64,000 bases of DNA from the IMG/VR virus record IMGVR_UViG_3300017963_000229, positions 24,601 to 88,600 of that record. One strand, given 5' to 3'. The notes under the pieces were generated by a model. It searched no databases and had not been told where the DNA came from. It saw only the letters and a program-made list of their open reading frames with translations. The position numbers and the translations under genes were made by a program. This document shows, piece after piece, positions 52,137-60,380 of the stretch (position 1 is its first letter; every line of letters begins with the position of its first letter). The stretch is from a virus.

Positions 52137-53030
52137 ATGTTTCTTTTAAAAAACCTTGTTAGAGATCGACTAATCAATCCACCCCCTTGGTTACCTCAAT
52201 CAACGCAATATCTTTGCCTAATGGGATCAGTTGCTTATGGTGTTGCCGCCGATGATAGCGATGCAGACATCTATGGATTTTGTATTCCTAAAAAAGATAT
52301 GATTTTTCCTCATTTGAGAGGAGAAATTTTAGGCTTTGGAAAGCAAATTAATCGTTTTGAACAATGGCAACAACATCATGTAAAAGATGAAAAAAAAGGT
52401 AAAGAATATGATTTTCAAATATATAGTATCGTAAAGTTCTTTCAACTATGCATGGAAAATAACCCCAACATGGTAGATGCTCTTTTTGTTCCTCAACGTT
52501 GCGTAATTTATTGTTCCCCTGTCGGCCAACTTGTTAGAGAAAATAGAAAAATATTTTTACACAGAGGTTGTTGGCATAAATTCAAAGGTTACGCTTATAG
52601 TCAACTTCATAAAATTAAAACAAAAAGACCTCAACAGGACTCAAAAAGATATAAAGACATTCAACAATATGGATTTGATTGTAAATTTGCTTATCATGTC
52701 GTTAGACTTATTAATGAGGTTGAACAAATCTTAACAGAAAAAAATTTAAATCTTGAACGTGACAGAGAGATTTTAAAAGCCATTAGAAGGGGAGAATGGA
52801 CAGAGGAAAAAATTACTCGATATTTTGAACAAAAAGAAGAACAACTTAAGAATGTGTATCATAAATCAGATTTGCCATATGGTCCACAAGAAGATAAAAT
52901 AAAAAAATTATTAATTGAATGTCTAGAATGTTACTTTGGAAATCTTGATGAAGTAATTCATATGGAAAAAATAGAAAGAACTGCTATTGAAGAAATATCT
53001 AAAATCTGTAATAAAATTTTGACACAGTAA
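52137..53030 (+). CDS. Nucleotidyltransferase, YcgL/RlaP-like (Pol beta superfamily)
   Basis: 297 residues. LCLMGSVAYGVAADDSDADI YGF (about residues 28-50) is the G-S-x-A-Y-G-...-S-D-x-D motif of Pol-beta-type nucleotidyltransferases of the YcgL/RlaP group, with two metal-binding Asp residues. IFPHLRGEILGFGKQ and FEQWQQHH follow as in phage members, then HRGCWHKFKGYAYSQLHKIK and a helical C-terminus. RlaP proteins have been proposed, by gene neighbourhood, to act with RNA ligases in RNA repair. An RNA ligase gene lies in block 3 (61551). The reaction (adding a nucleotide to an RNA end or modifying a target) is inferred, not shown. Confidence 0.75.
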   Translation: MFLLKNLVRDRLINPPPWLPQSTQYLCLMGSVAYGVAADDSDADIYGFCIPKKDMIFPHLRGEILGFGKQINRFEQWQQHHVKDEKKGKEYDFQIYSIVKFFQLCMENNPNMVDALFVPQRCVIYCSPVGQLVRENRKIFLHRGCWHKFKGYAYSQLHKIKTKRPQQDSKRYKDIQQYGFDCKFAYHVVRLINEVEQILTEKNLNLERDREILKAIRRGEWTEEKITRYFEQKEEQLKNVYHKSDLPYGPQEDKIKKLLIECLECYFGNLDEVIHMEKIERTAIEEISKICNKILTQ

Positions 53031-53064
53031 AGCATGATTATTATTTTAATGCAATCAAATTGCA

Positions 53065-53970
53065 CTAATCACAATTACAACCATCTAATAAATCTTCAAT
53101 ATCAATAAATTCAGCAGTATGATGATATTTTTTTCTTTTCTTAACTTTATCTATTTTTTCCTTAGTAATTTCCAATGGCTCTAAGATTGGCATTCGCTTA
53201 ATAGTTACCATTGGAGCAATTACTCCCGGCACATTTGCCGTTGTAATTGTTTCAGCTATTTTTTTTAATTCGTCAATTAATGCCATCTCTTTTCCTATTG
53301 TAAATATTTCACCCACGTTGCGTTTCCATTTTTCACCAACACCCGTTAAGTCTATTGAATGATATATTTTATGATAAATCTCTTTTGCATATTTGAATAA
53401 CTTTTTAGCATAACCTTTTCTTCTATGTTTAGGTTTAGTATATACTCTATCTATTGTTGCACTTTTTCTAGCAATTATAATTTTAAGCATTAATCCAGAT
53501 GCAGCCTCACCATCTACATAGTAAACAAATCTATGAGTATTAGATGATTCATAATGAGCAATACCGTTATAAACTTCTTCGCCTTTTTCATTATTATCAG
53601 GAGGTAATAATACCTCTGGATAATATCCTTCCTCTGGTAACTCGAATTTCTGCTGAGTACGAATTTTTGCTATAAATTTAGCTTTTTCTTCTGGGGTACG
53701 TATTTTTTTATATTCATTTTTGTTTGGTGGTTTTATTTTCTTAGAAAGTTTTTTTAAAAATTGAGTAGCCTTCTTAAAAGAATCATCTATATTTTTAGCA
53801 CTGCCCATATCATCTTTTATATATTCACCATCTTCATCAAATTCAATAACATACCAATTTTTATTACTTATTCCAAATTTATAACGTAAATATTTCTTGA
53901 TCCCTGAAGAAAATAATTCATAATACTTCCATTCAATGTTGCCATTTTGTAATTCAAATCCTTCCCACAT
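53065..53970 (-). CDS. GNAT-fold acetyltransferase-like protein, possible effector
   Basis: 301 residues. The central part AHYESSNTHRFVYYVDGEAA SGLMLKI, IDRVYTKPKHRRKGYAKKLF KYAKEIYHK has the GNAT fold: a central strand pair and R-R-K-G-Y-A-K-K-L, the acetyl-CoA binding R/Q-x-x-G-x-G/A loop. The N-terminal 70 residues are a small domain with KKYLRYKFG. The C-terminus (ALIDELKKIAETITTANVPG and a C-x-C end) contains the L-I-x-D/E-L-K-K motif found at the start of two other accessory proteins here. The substrate is unknown. It lies on the minus strand between the second tube gene and block 2. Confidence 0.6.
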   Translation of the reverse strand: MWEGFELQNGNIEWKYYELFSSGIKKYLRYKFGISNKNWYVIEFDEDGEYIKDDMGSAKNIDDSFKKATQFLKKLSKKIKPPNKNEYKKIRTPEEKAKFIAKIRTQQKFELPEEGYYPEVLLPPDNNEKGEEVYNGIAHYESSNTHRFVYYVDGEAASGLMLKIIIARKSATIDRVYTKPKHRRKGYAKKLFKYAKEIYHKIYHSIDLTGVGEKWKRNVGEIFTIGKEMALIDELKKIAETITTANVPGVIAPMVTIKRMPILEPLEITKEKIDKVKKRKKYHHTAEFIDIEDLLDGCNCD

Positions 53971-54012
53971 TTTTTTAACCTTTTGAAATTAGAACGAAAA
54001 TCTAGAGAATTA

Positions 54013-54675
54013 TTATCCTAATACTCCACCGGCCAAACTGCCTAATGTTGTTGTAAGGGAATACTCTTCAACTAATTCTGGCTCAATATCTAGCTCAGCA
54101 ATAGATACCGCTGTGTCATTAGCGCTAAAATCTGTCCCTGACTTCCATCTTGACGGTAAACAATTCCAAAGCATCCACGCCTTGGCCGGCACTCTCCACA
54201 TACCACCTGCTAACGTTACCGCCCCAGCCGCAATTCCTAAGGCAGCAATACCGCCGGCTCCGCCGGCTACTCCACCAAGAAAAGCCGTAGCTCCAGCCGA
54301 TATGGCTATTCCTGCTGTTGTGCTTGCACCAATATGCATAAATTGTAAAAGCATTAGGTTTCTTCTAACACGGTGAGAAAGTAAAGACGGCTCAGGACCT
54401 AATATAGCATTACTAAACCATCTCCAAAAATCGCTGTCAAAGAATGTAACACCCCTAGACAACGTCATTGTTGACATGGAAGCGCCAGTAATCACCTTTC
54501 GTTTGACTATTGCATTGCCTTCTTTTATTTCTTCTATATCTGCAGTTATTTCTGGAGCTGTAATCTCACTAAACCCTGCTTGTGGAAGAAATACAGGAAA
54601 TGCAATCGTTGTTGCTACGTCAACAAGATGAAATCTGAACGCTGGTAAAATATCAAGTGCAGAATGTCTTGCCAT
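54013..54675 (-). CDS. Tail-tube-like protein with a hydrophobic insert
   Basis: 220 residues. Start and end are tube-like: FRFHLVDVATTIAFPVFLPQ, AGFSEITAPEITADIEEIKE, VKRKVITGASMSTMTLSRGV and SIAELDIEPELVEEY, matching the first tube protein. The middle is unusual: a Gly/Ala-rich stretch of about 45 residues (IAISAGATAFLGGVAGGAGG, then IAALGIAAGAVTLAGG) that would form one or two membrane helices. Such an insert is not expected in a normal tube subunit. It may be a specialised tip or initiator subunit, or a protein that interacts with a membrane. The gene's 5' end is duplicated at 55394-55447. Confidence 0.65.
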   Translation of the reverse strand: MARHSALDILPAFRFHLVDVATTIAFPVFLPQAGFSEITAPEITADIEEIKEGNAIVKRKVITGASMSTMTLSRGVTFFDSDFWRWFSNAILGPEPSLLSHRVRRNLMLLQFMHIGASTTAGIAISAGATAFLGGVAGGAGGIAALGIAAGAVTLAGGMWRVPAKAWMLWNCLPSRWKSGTDFSANDTAVSIAELDIEPELVEEYSLTTTLGSLAGGVLG

Positions 54676-54698
54676 TAATCACATGTTATAAAATATAG

Positions 54699-55355
54699 TT
54701 AATATTTCCACTTTCTTGTATACATTTCAATATATTTATCTATATTTTGATTATACTCCTTGTTGGATAAACTGTCTAGCCATTCAAATTCTAGTTCGCT
54801 TATTTGTAATGCATTTATCATGGATTTTTTTATCTTTCTTTTTTTTAACAGATAATTGAGCGCATCCTTTTTAGACATATCCTTTTCAAATGCAAAATAT
54901 TCTTTAGATTGTTTTATTGGTGGTAATTTTACTAAACTTATTGAATCTTCATCGTTCCATCCAACATAAAGTGCTCTAGTATGAAGAGTAGGAATTGTAG
55001 AAGGTAAGGTTCTTATTCCTTTTAAGGCTTTTTGTGCTCTAATACCTATTTTTTTTGCTTGTTCCTCAGAAGATACTGGCGCTCTAAATGCCCAAACAGC
55101 GTCTACAATAGTAGCCTCTTTCTTTTTTTCATAATATTTTATATAATTAATGCCGCTAATTTTCTTTTTTATAACTTGAGAAGGATCAATCGAGCGAGGT
55201 AATCCATATTTTTTAACCAAATCATCATCCCATGATTTAACCAGTTCATCGTCAATATCAAATCCGAATCCTTGAAATTCAGGAGGTAATGCACTATCTT
55301 CGTTTAATAAGTTGATTTTTTTTAATAACCAATAATTTATTTTTCTAATATTCAT
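54699..55355 (-). CDS. Accessory protein inserted between two tube genes
   Basis: 218 residues (NIRKINYWLLKKINLLNEDS at the N-terminus, then IDPSQVIKKKISGINYIKYY, ATIVDAVWAFRAPVSSEEQA and ALYVGWNDEDSISLVKLPP). I do not recognise the family. The gene is flanked upstream by a duplicated fragment of the second tube gene's 5' end (55394-55447), as expected if the gene entered between the two tube genes with a duplication. It may be a virion accessory protein, as many of its neighbours seem to be. Confidence 0.5.
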   Translation of the reverse strand: MNIRKINYWLLKKINLLNEDSALPPEFQGFGFDIDDELVKSWDDDLVKKYGLPRSIDPSQVIKKKISGINYIKYYEKKKEATIVDAVWAFRAPVSSEEQAKKIGIRAQKALKGIRTLPSTIPTLHTRALYVGWNDEDSISLVKLPPIKQSKEYFAFEKDMSKKDALNYLLKKRKIKKSMINALQISELEFEWLDSLSNKEYNQNIDKYIEMYTRKWKY

Positions 55356-55374
55356 TAATTAAATCCTACTCGCG

Positions 55375-55447
55375 GAAGAAATATAGGAAATGATTACTGT
55401 ATCAACCTGAACGCTGGTAAAATATCAAGTGCGGAATGTCTTGCCAT
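55375..55447 (-). pseudogene. Duplicated 5' fragment of the second tube-like gene
   Basis: Reading left from the ATG at 55447 gives MARHSALDILPAFR, identical to the start of the intact tube-like gene at 54675, then LIQ and a stop at 55394. The DNA match (aacgctggtaaaatatcaag) continues beyond the stop as gaagaaata and aggaaatg, with a short internal deletion. It is a remnant left by duplication when the 218-residue gene was inserted. Confidence 0.85.
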
Positions 55448-55454
55448 TAATTAA

Positions 55455-55964
55455 TTATGGAGCAAATTTGTAATCAGCTGCTGAAGTATTTTCTATATCA
55501 AACCATTCGCAAGCAATATCCATTTCTCGAATACTAATATCAGATGTAGATGCATCTAGATCGCCTCCTGGTTTTACTCGAATAGGAATAGCATTTTTAA
55601 TTTCATACTTTACAGTTCCAAAAGGTGTTTCTTCTGCAAAATCATCTCTGTGTAAATGATGAATTGTAAAATCGTATCTATATTCGTTACCACTTATAAA
55701 ATCAAGCATCCATTTACAAAAATCTGATTCACCCTTTACCACACCCTTCGAAAGGGTAACGTCTGAAACTGCCGGAATACCGCCTTGTTTGATTGTAAAT
55801 TTAGTTAATCCTTCCCTGTATTCTGCAACTTCAGCCGTCATTTCAGGAATAGTGACTGCGCTAAATCCTGCTGAAGTTATCGGAAAAGTATTACCATTAG
55901 TAGGAACACCAACAATATGATACTTCATAGACTGTAAATAGTCTTTTGCCATTTCTCGTGCCAT
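55455..55964 (-). CDS. Tail tube protein
   Basis: 169 residues: MKYHIVGVPTNGNTFPITSA, AGFSAVTIPEMTAEVAEYRE, FTIKQGGIPAVSDVTLSKGV, ESDFCKWMLDFI and ISIREMDIACEWFDI. These match the T4 gp19-like/P2 FII-like tube pattern (a beta-sandwich with K-G-V-x-x-x-x-D-F/W) and the gene lies after the sheath gene, as expected. It would polymerise inside the sheath. Confidence 0.85.
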   Translation of the reverse strand: MAREMAKDYLQSMKYHIVGVPTNGNTFPITSAGFSAVTIPEMTAEVAEYREGLTKFTIKQGGIPAVSDVTLSKGVVKGESDFCKWMLDFISGNEYRYDFTIHHLHRDDFAEETPFGTVKYEIKNAIPIRVKPGGDLDASTSDISIREMDIACEWFDIENTSAADYKFAP

Positions 55965-56029
55965 TTAATGTCCTCCTCCATTTAAAATGGAAAACTTATA
56001 TAATAATAACATAATTTTAGAAGAAATCA

Positions 56030-56070
56030 AAATATGAGCCCTGCAATATTTTATTGCAAGACCCATATTT
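56030..56070 (-). terminator. Strand-specific terminator between sheath and tube
   Basis: Read on the minus strand, AAATATGGGTCTTGCAATA pairs with TATTGCAGGGCTCATATTT in all 19 positions when G-U pairs are counted, around a 3-base AAA loop. On the plus strand the three wobble positions would be A-C mismatches. A short U-rich tail (ATATTTTGATTTC) follows. It would reduce transcription from the sheath gene into the tube gene, or act as an RNA-stability hairpin. Confidence 0.7.
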
Positions 56071-56083
56071 TACTATTTTTTAA

Positions 56084-58630
56084 TTAAACTGCATTTGCTG
56101 TTTTTTGGCTAAATCTAAATCTTACAAATTCCCCTGGCTTATTAGGTGCAATTCCAACATCTACTGTTACAAGACCTGCATCAATTTGAGCCTGAGTATT
56201 ATTGCTTGAATCAACAATTACTTCAAAAGCCTCTGATGGAGTTGCTCCTTTAAAATAACCGTCATTATATAAATTACTTAAGAAACCTGTAAGTTGTAAT
56301 TTAATACGAGACCAAAGTAATTCATCATTATTTTCAAATACTGCCCAATGAGTATCATTAAAAGTTGATTTCTTGCAGAAAATAAATAATCGTCGAGCCT
56401 GAATATATCTCCATTCAGAATCTAATGATACCGTCCGGGCGCCCCATACAGCTCGTCCCGTATAAGGAGAATCTACCAATGGATTAACGCGGGCTTGATA
56501 TAATACATCTCGTTCACCTTTGCTGAACCGTGACTCGAGACCAATACAATAATTTAAAGCTCCATCAGTAATACCCGCTGGGGCTTTTCCAACGTTGACA
56601 TTATTATCTGTCCTAGCATAAACCCCTGCTACGTGACCACAGCTAGGCATTAACTTAGCTCGACCTTCATTTAAAGGATCAGCAATTTTAATCCACGGAC
56701 TATAAATAGCAAGATAACTAGTGTTTTTATTTAAAGTTTGTCGATTCCATTTTGCCGCATTAGTGGCTGAATTATTTTCTGGGACCGATCCGATTACAAA
56801 TACATCTTCTCGGCCTTCTGCATAACTAATTTGATCGTCCAACGATGTTGGATCGTAGCAAAAATCCGGAATGGCTAACTGAAAAGAGTCTTCAACATCG
56901 TTTAAGGCATACATTCCAGACTTGGTAGCCTCTAACGCAGGTGCAGTCGTGGTAGTTCTTGTAATAAGACTAGTTGTTCCATCTGAACCACTTGCCAAAT
57001 CACAATAAACCGTCCCATTTGGAGTTAGAATATATGTGATTTGAACATTTGCGTCAGCTGCTGGTTCGCTGCCACCGTCAAAAGTTACTGTAACAGCCCC
57101 AGTTGTATAATTTATAGTGGAAGCTGTATTATCAATAGTGCCTCCATCAATAGTTCCAGTTCCGTCACCAGCGTCAGTGTCAGCACCTAATGATGCCCCT
57201 CCGTCAATATGGACAGTTAGTGATCCTGGTAAAACTTCATAACCAGTAGGAACTGACAATGTAGCAGTAAAAGCTGCTAACGCACCTGTACCATAACCAA
57301 TACTAAACAAACTTTTACTTATAGGAGCTAAAGCTTCCATAATGGCCGGACCGTCAGTGTCGACAGTTAATTCTATTAATGACGATTCATCATTTACTAC
57401 ACTTGGCAAATACCTTGCGTCAGTATTATCAGAGATAGATACTGATTCATACCTTTCCTCTTCCACATAAGTACCACTTGAGTCCTTTTCATAAACAATA
57501 TAATCAAACTTGGTATAAGCTCCAGTTGTAGCATCAAAATAATTCTCGTTAGGTTCGATTTCAGCACGAAGACCATCACCCCATACGCCTTTGCTGCTTG
57601 CGACAACGTCCCAATATTCTTTTAAGTCCGTACCTTTGTAAGTATGAGGATAGGATGCTTCGTCAAGTCCAAGTAAAAGTTCAGTACAATCATTAACTGT
57701 CGGTGCAGAAAATTCAACCTCTGAAGTTAATCCCGTGGTTGGTGATGTAAAAACTAATCTTCCTTGAAAAGAAACATCAGTATCTATAGAACAAATAGTG
57801 TCTGTATTGCTTGCATAACTGTGAGGATAAGCTCCTTCGTCAAGCCCAGTAAGCAAATTAGTACAATCATTTGCGGATGGAGCAGCAAAAACAATACTGG
57901 TTCCAGCTTTAAAGAGAAGTTTAGTTCCTGTTACATAACAAACAGTCGATCCAACTGCAGTGTTAATATTTCCTGCAATTGCCGATAAGGCATAAGTGCC
58001 GGCTACACCATTATCGCCAGTAACATCAATATCGGCGGCTCCACCGCCGTCAATGTCCAGATTGATATTATAATGGGTTCCATCAAGGGTAAGAATAGGA
58101 TCTGTTACAGCAGCGCCAAGAAATTGTGCCTTATTCCATTCTGTATTAATAGTAGATACTAAATCAGAAAGAGTATAAGGACTAGAGGCGCCTAAATCTC
58201 CAGTAACATCTATTTCTTTAGGATCACTATTATCAATTGATACAGCAATATTATAATTGCTAGCACCCAGATTAGTTATTCCATCAGTAGCAGTAGAATG
58301 TAACCTGCATGTTTCCTCTGCGGCTGTTGCAGAGGTATTATGTCCGCAACTAGACGCAACTGCGTCGCTGGGGGTTACCCTAACAATGTATGCGCTAGTT
58401 CCACCGTTTTTAAAAAATGCTGTTACTCCGAAACTAATTAAGGATTCATTCCAATGGTTACCGAAAACCCGGAAATATTCTTCTAAACTAGTAACTAATG
58501 TAGCCTCATTTTCTGGCCCACGTGGGGTAAATCCAACCGTGGCCATATTTGCTGTAGAAACAGGACCAATTGCGCCTGGCCCTGCACTTTTTTCTTCTAC
58601 ATAAATTCCAGCACTTGAATAAGAAGCCAT
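56084..58630 (-). CDS. Tail sheath protein
   Basis: 848 residues. The N-terminal part (YSSAGIYVEEKSAGPGAIGP, VSTANMATVGFTPRGPENEA, SLISFGVTAFFKNGGTSAYI) and the C-terminal part (AKWNRQTLNKNTSYLAIYSP, GRAVWGARTVSLDSEWRYIQ ARRLFIF, LWSRIKLQLTGFLSNLYNDG) are strong sheath signatures. The central part holds inserted beta domains, including duplicated SIDNSDPKEIDVTGDLGASS and NLDIDGGGAADIDVTGDNG blocks with ATINTE-like helices and two LLxGLDExxYPHxY blocks. These insertions probably decorate the outer surface. At this length it is larger than T4 gp18 (about 660). Confidence 0.9.
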   Translation of the reverse strand: MASYSSAGIYVEEKSAGPGAIGPVSTANMATVGFTPRGPENEATLVTSLEEYFRVFGNHWNESLISFGVTAFFKNGGTSAYIVRVTPSDAVASSCGHNTSATAAEETCRLHSTATDGITNLGASNYNIAVSIDNSDPKEIDVTGDLGASSPYTLSDLVSTINTEWNKAQFLGAAVTDPILTLDGTHYNINLDIDGGGAADIDVTGDNGVAGTYALSAIAGNINTAVGSTVCYVTGTKLLFKAGTSIVFAAPSANDCTNLLTGLDEGAYPHSYASNTDTICSIDTDVSFQGRLVFTSPTTGLTSEVEFSAPTVNDCTELLLGLDEASYPHTYKGTDLKEYWDVVASSKGVWGDGLRAEIEPNENYFDATTGAYTKFDYIVYEKDSSGTYVEEERYESVSISDNTDARYLPSVVNDESSLIELTVDTDGPAIMEALAPISKSLFSIGYGTGALAAFTATLSVPTGYEVLPGSLTVHIDGGASLGADTDAGDGTGTIDGGTIDNTASTINYTTGAVTVTFDGGSEPAADANVQITYILTPNGTVYCDLASGSDGTTSLITRTTTTAPALEATKSGMYALNDVEDSFQLAIPDFCYDPTSLDDQISYAEGREDVFVIGSVPENNSATNAAKWNRQTLNKNTSYLAIYSPWIKIADPLNEGRAKLMPSCGHVAGVYARTDNNVNVGKAPAGITDGALNYCIGLESRFSKGERDVLYQARVNPLVDSPYTGRAVWGARTVSLDSEWRYIQARRLFIFCKKSTFNDTHWAVFENNDELLWSRIKLQLTGFLSNLYNDGYFKGATPSEAFEVIVDSSNNTQAQIDAGLVTVDVGIAPNKPGEFVRFRFSQKTANAV

Positions 58631-58642
58631 TTTATTCCTCCA

Positions 58643-59179
58643 TTAAGTTTTATCTTCGTTTAATTTATATTTTCTCTTTTTTCTTTTAGATTTTTTCTTT
58701 TCCGGTTCTTTAAATGTTTCCTCTAAAACAATATTTTCATCACAGTTCGGAAAAGATGTTTCTATCAAAACCTCATTTTCATTAGAATTGAAACTGTCAG
58801 GTATCTTATCTTGCTCGTCTATACCTAGGATAATTTCTTCGTCTATTTCTCGAATAGGATGTATTATTATTGTATCAACCTTGACAGACTCTTCTTCTAT
58901 TTTTTCCTCATGTTTAATAGGTTGTTCTTTCACCTTATCTTGAGGCTGTTTATTTTCTTTTTTAGGTTTTATTTCTAATTTTTTTCGTTCAGGTAATTTT
59001 TCAATAATTTTTTGTGGAATTTCCTTAATCCATCCATTATTAATCATTCTAACCACATTAGGATGGTTAAGATATTTTTCATCCAATTCAAATTTAGAAT
59101 GAGCACGAATATGAGATATAGATATATCTGGAAGTAAAATAGATATTGAAAAATTTCTTGTATTAGCAAATACCTTCAT
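58643..59179 (-). CDS. Low-complexity charged protein upstream of the sheath
   Basis: 178 residues. An N-terminal folded part (MKVFANTRNFSISILLPDIS ISHIRAH, LNHPNVVRMINNGWIKEIPQ) is followed by about 100 residues rich in Lys and Glu (IKPKKENKQPQDKVKEQPIK, KKKSKRKKRKYKLNEDKT). It is directly before the sheath gene (12 bases). No family is recognised. The disordered C-terminal half is probably a scaffold, linker or RNA/DNA-binding tail. Confidence 0.5.
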   Translation of the reverse strand: MKVFANTRNFSISILLPDISISHIRAHSKFELDEKYLNHPNVVRMINNGWIKEIPQKIIEKLPERKKLEIKPKKENKQPQDKVKEQPIKHEEKIEEESVKVDTIIIHPIREIDEEIILGIDEQDKIPDSFNSNENEVLIETSFPNCDENIVLEETFKEPEKKKSKRKKRKYKLNEDKT

Positions 59180-59193
59180 TTTAAAAAATCCTA

Positions 59194-59922
59194 TTATTTT
59201 TGAATAAAATTAATTTCTGGTAATTGAAATACCGCTTTATGCTCAACTGGATCATTCATATCAATTTCTGCTTCTACACGTAAGGTAAGAGACCAGGAAA
59301 TTATTCTATCGTCAATTGCTAATATTTCACTAGTATCAACAAACCCTTCATTGTAAGCACTATAAGTTCTAGTTTCAGACAAAGAATCTATAACATTAAT
59401 TAAACTATAAGGTTGATAAATCCTTACAATTTTAGAAAGTATTTCTTGTGCAACCCTTCTATATTTAGCCTTAATATTTATCGTATAAATAACATCGTAT
59501 GGCCAAGCACTTTGTTGTGTCTCATATTTATCATAACCGTCTACTACGGTCCCTGATGGCAATGTAACCTGTTTTGCTACTGCTCCTGTAGCTGGTGCCC
59601 TATAAGCTAATGTGCAAGGTGTCCATCTGTTTAATGCAACACTAAATTCGTCATTGCGAGATACTTCTATTGAAGGTAAAACATGATCCTCATAAATCCC
59701 TGATGGATTATTAAATGTTATTGGCACACCTGGGGCACTTATTCCATTAAGGTCAACTGGCATATCAGCACTAGTTAAATTGCTAAAATTGGCCAATGGA
59801 ATTATATAATTAGACTGATCATTACCATCTAATGACCAATCTAAAATTTGTCCGCCCATCGTTACAATGACGCCGCGATCAAAATCTTCGATCCACACTT
59901 GCCCTGTAGGAGTGTCGTTCAT
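59194..59922 (-). CDS. Probable neck or tail-completion protein
   Basis: 242 residues. A beta-rich protein (GQVWIEDFDRGVIVTMGGQI, SVALNRWTPCTLAYRAPATG, YDVIYTINIKAKYRRVAQEI, IISWSLTLRVEAEIDMND). In myovirus operons the genes just before the sheath encode the neck and tail-terminator proteins, and the long beta-strand and helix (ILSKIVRIYQPYSLINVIDS) pattern fits this class. The assignment rests mainly on synteny, so it is tentative. Confidence 0.5.
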   Translation of the reverse strand: MNDTPTGQVWIEDFDRGVIVTMGGQILDWSLDGNDQSNYIIPLANFSNLTSADMPVDLNGISAPGVPITFNNPSGIYEDHVLPSIEVSRNDEFSVALNRWTPCTLAYRAPATGAVAKQVTLPSGTVVDGYDKYETQQSAWPYDVIYTINIKAKYRRVAQEILSKIVRIYQPYSLINVIDSLSETRTYSAYNEGFVDTSEILAIDDRIISWSLTLRVEAEIDMNDPVEHKAVFQLPEINFIQK

Positions 59923-59975
59923 AATATAATTATAGAATATTATTTATAAAAACGTCGGTGGGGTACTTCTATTTT

Positions 59976-60380
59976 TTATACAACTTGAAACAAATTGTTG
60001 CTTTCTGGTTTGATTTTTTGTACAGATTTAACAATATCTGTAATTAAAGCACTATAATTACCTATCTCTCTTGATGTAGCAAATGAATCTAAAACTTTTC
60101 CACTTTGTAAAATATCAATAAAAAGATCTTCTGCAGTTACTTTTATTTTTACATTTACGCTATCTTTAATAACGCTAGAATCACTTTTCATTTCCTCAAA
60201 ACCAAAAATACCGATAGCCCCGCCTTCAATTCCTTCAATATTATAAACCGGATTACATAATTCATGTGCTATGTCATTTAAAACAGCTTTAGCAACTGTA
60301 ACATTATCACTATTATTACTTTCAATAATAATCTTGATAAGTTGTTTTTGTAGTGAATTATTAATACTATTAATATTCAT
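59976..60380 (-). CDS. Hypothetical protein in the neck gene cluster
   Basis: 134 residues (SLQKQLIKIIIESNNSDNVT, GAIGIFGFEEMKSDSSVIKD SVNVKIKVTAEDLFID). An alpha/beta small protein without recognised motifs. It overlaps the upstream 280-residue gene by four bases (ATGA) and is therefore translated with it. It is likely a connector, chaperone or tail-completion component, which cannot be decided from sequence. Confidence 0.5.
   Translation of the reverse strand: MNINSINNSLQKQLIKIIIESNNSDNVTVAKAVLNDIAHELCNPVYNIEGIEGGAIGIFGFEEMKSDSSVIKDSVNVKIKVTAEDLFIDILQSGKVLDSFATSREIGNYSALITDIVKSVQKIKPESNNLFQVV

Noticed and set aside
53050-53064. TGCAAT-CAA-ATTGCA hairpin between convergent genes
   Set aside because: Only six weak pairs and a three-base loop with no clear U-tract; too weak to call a terminator.
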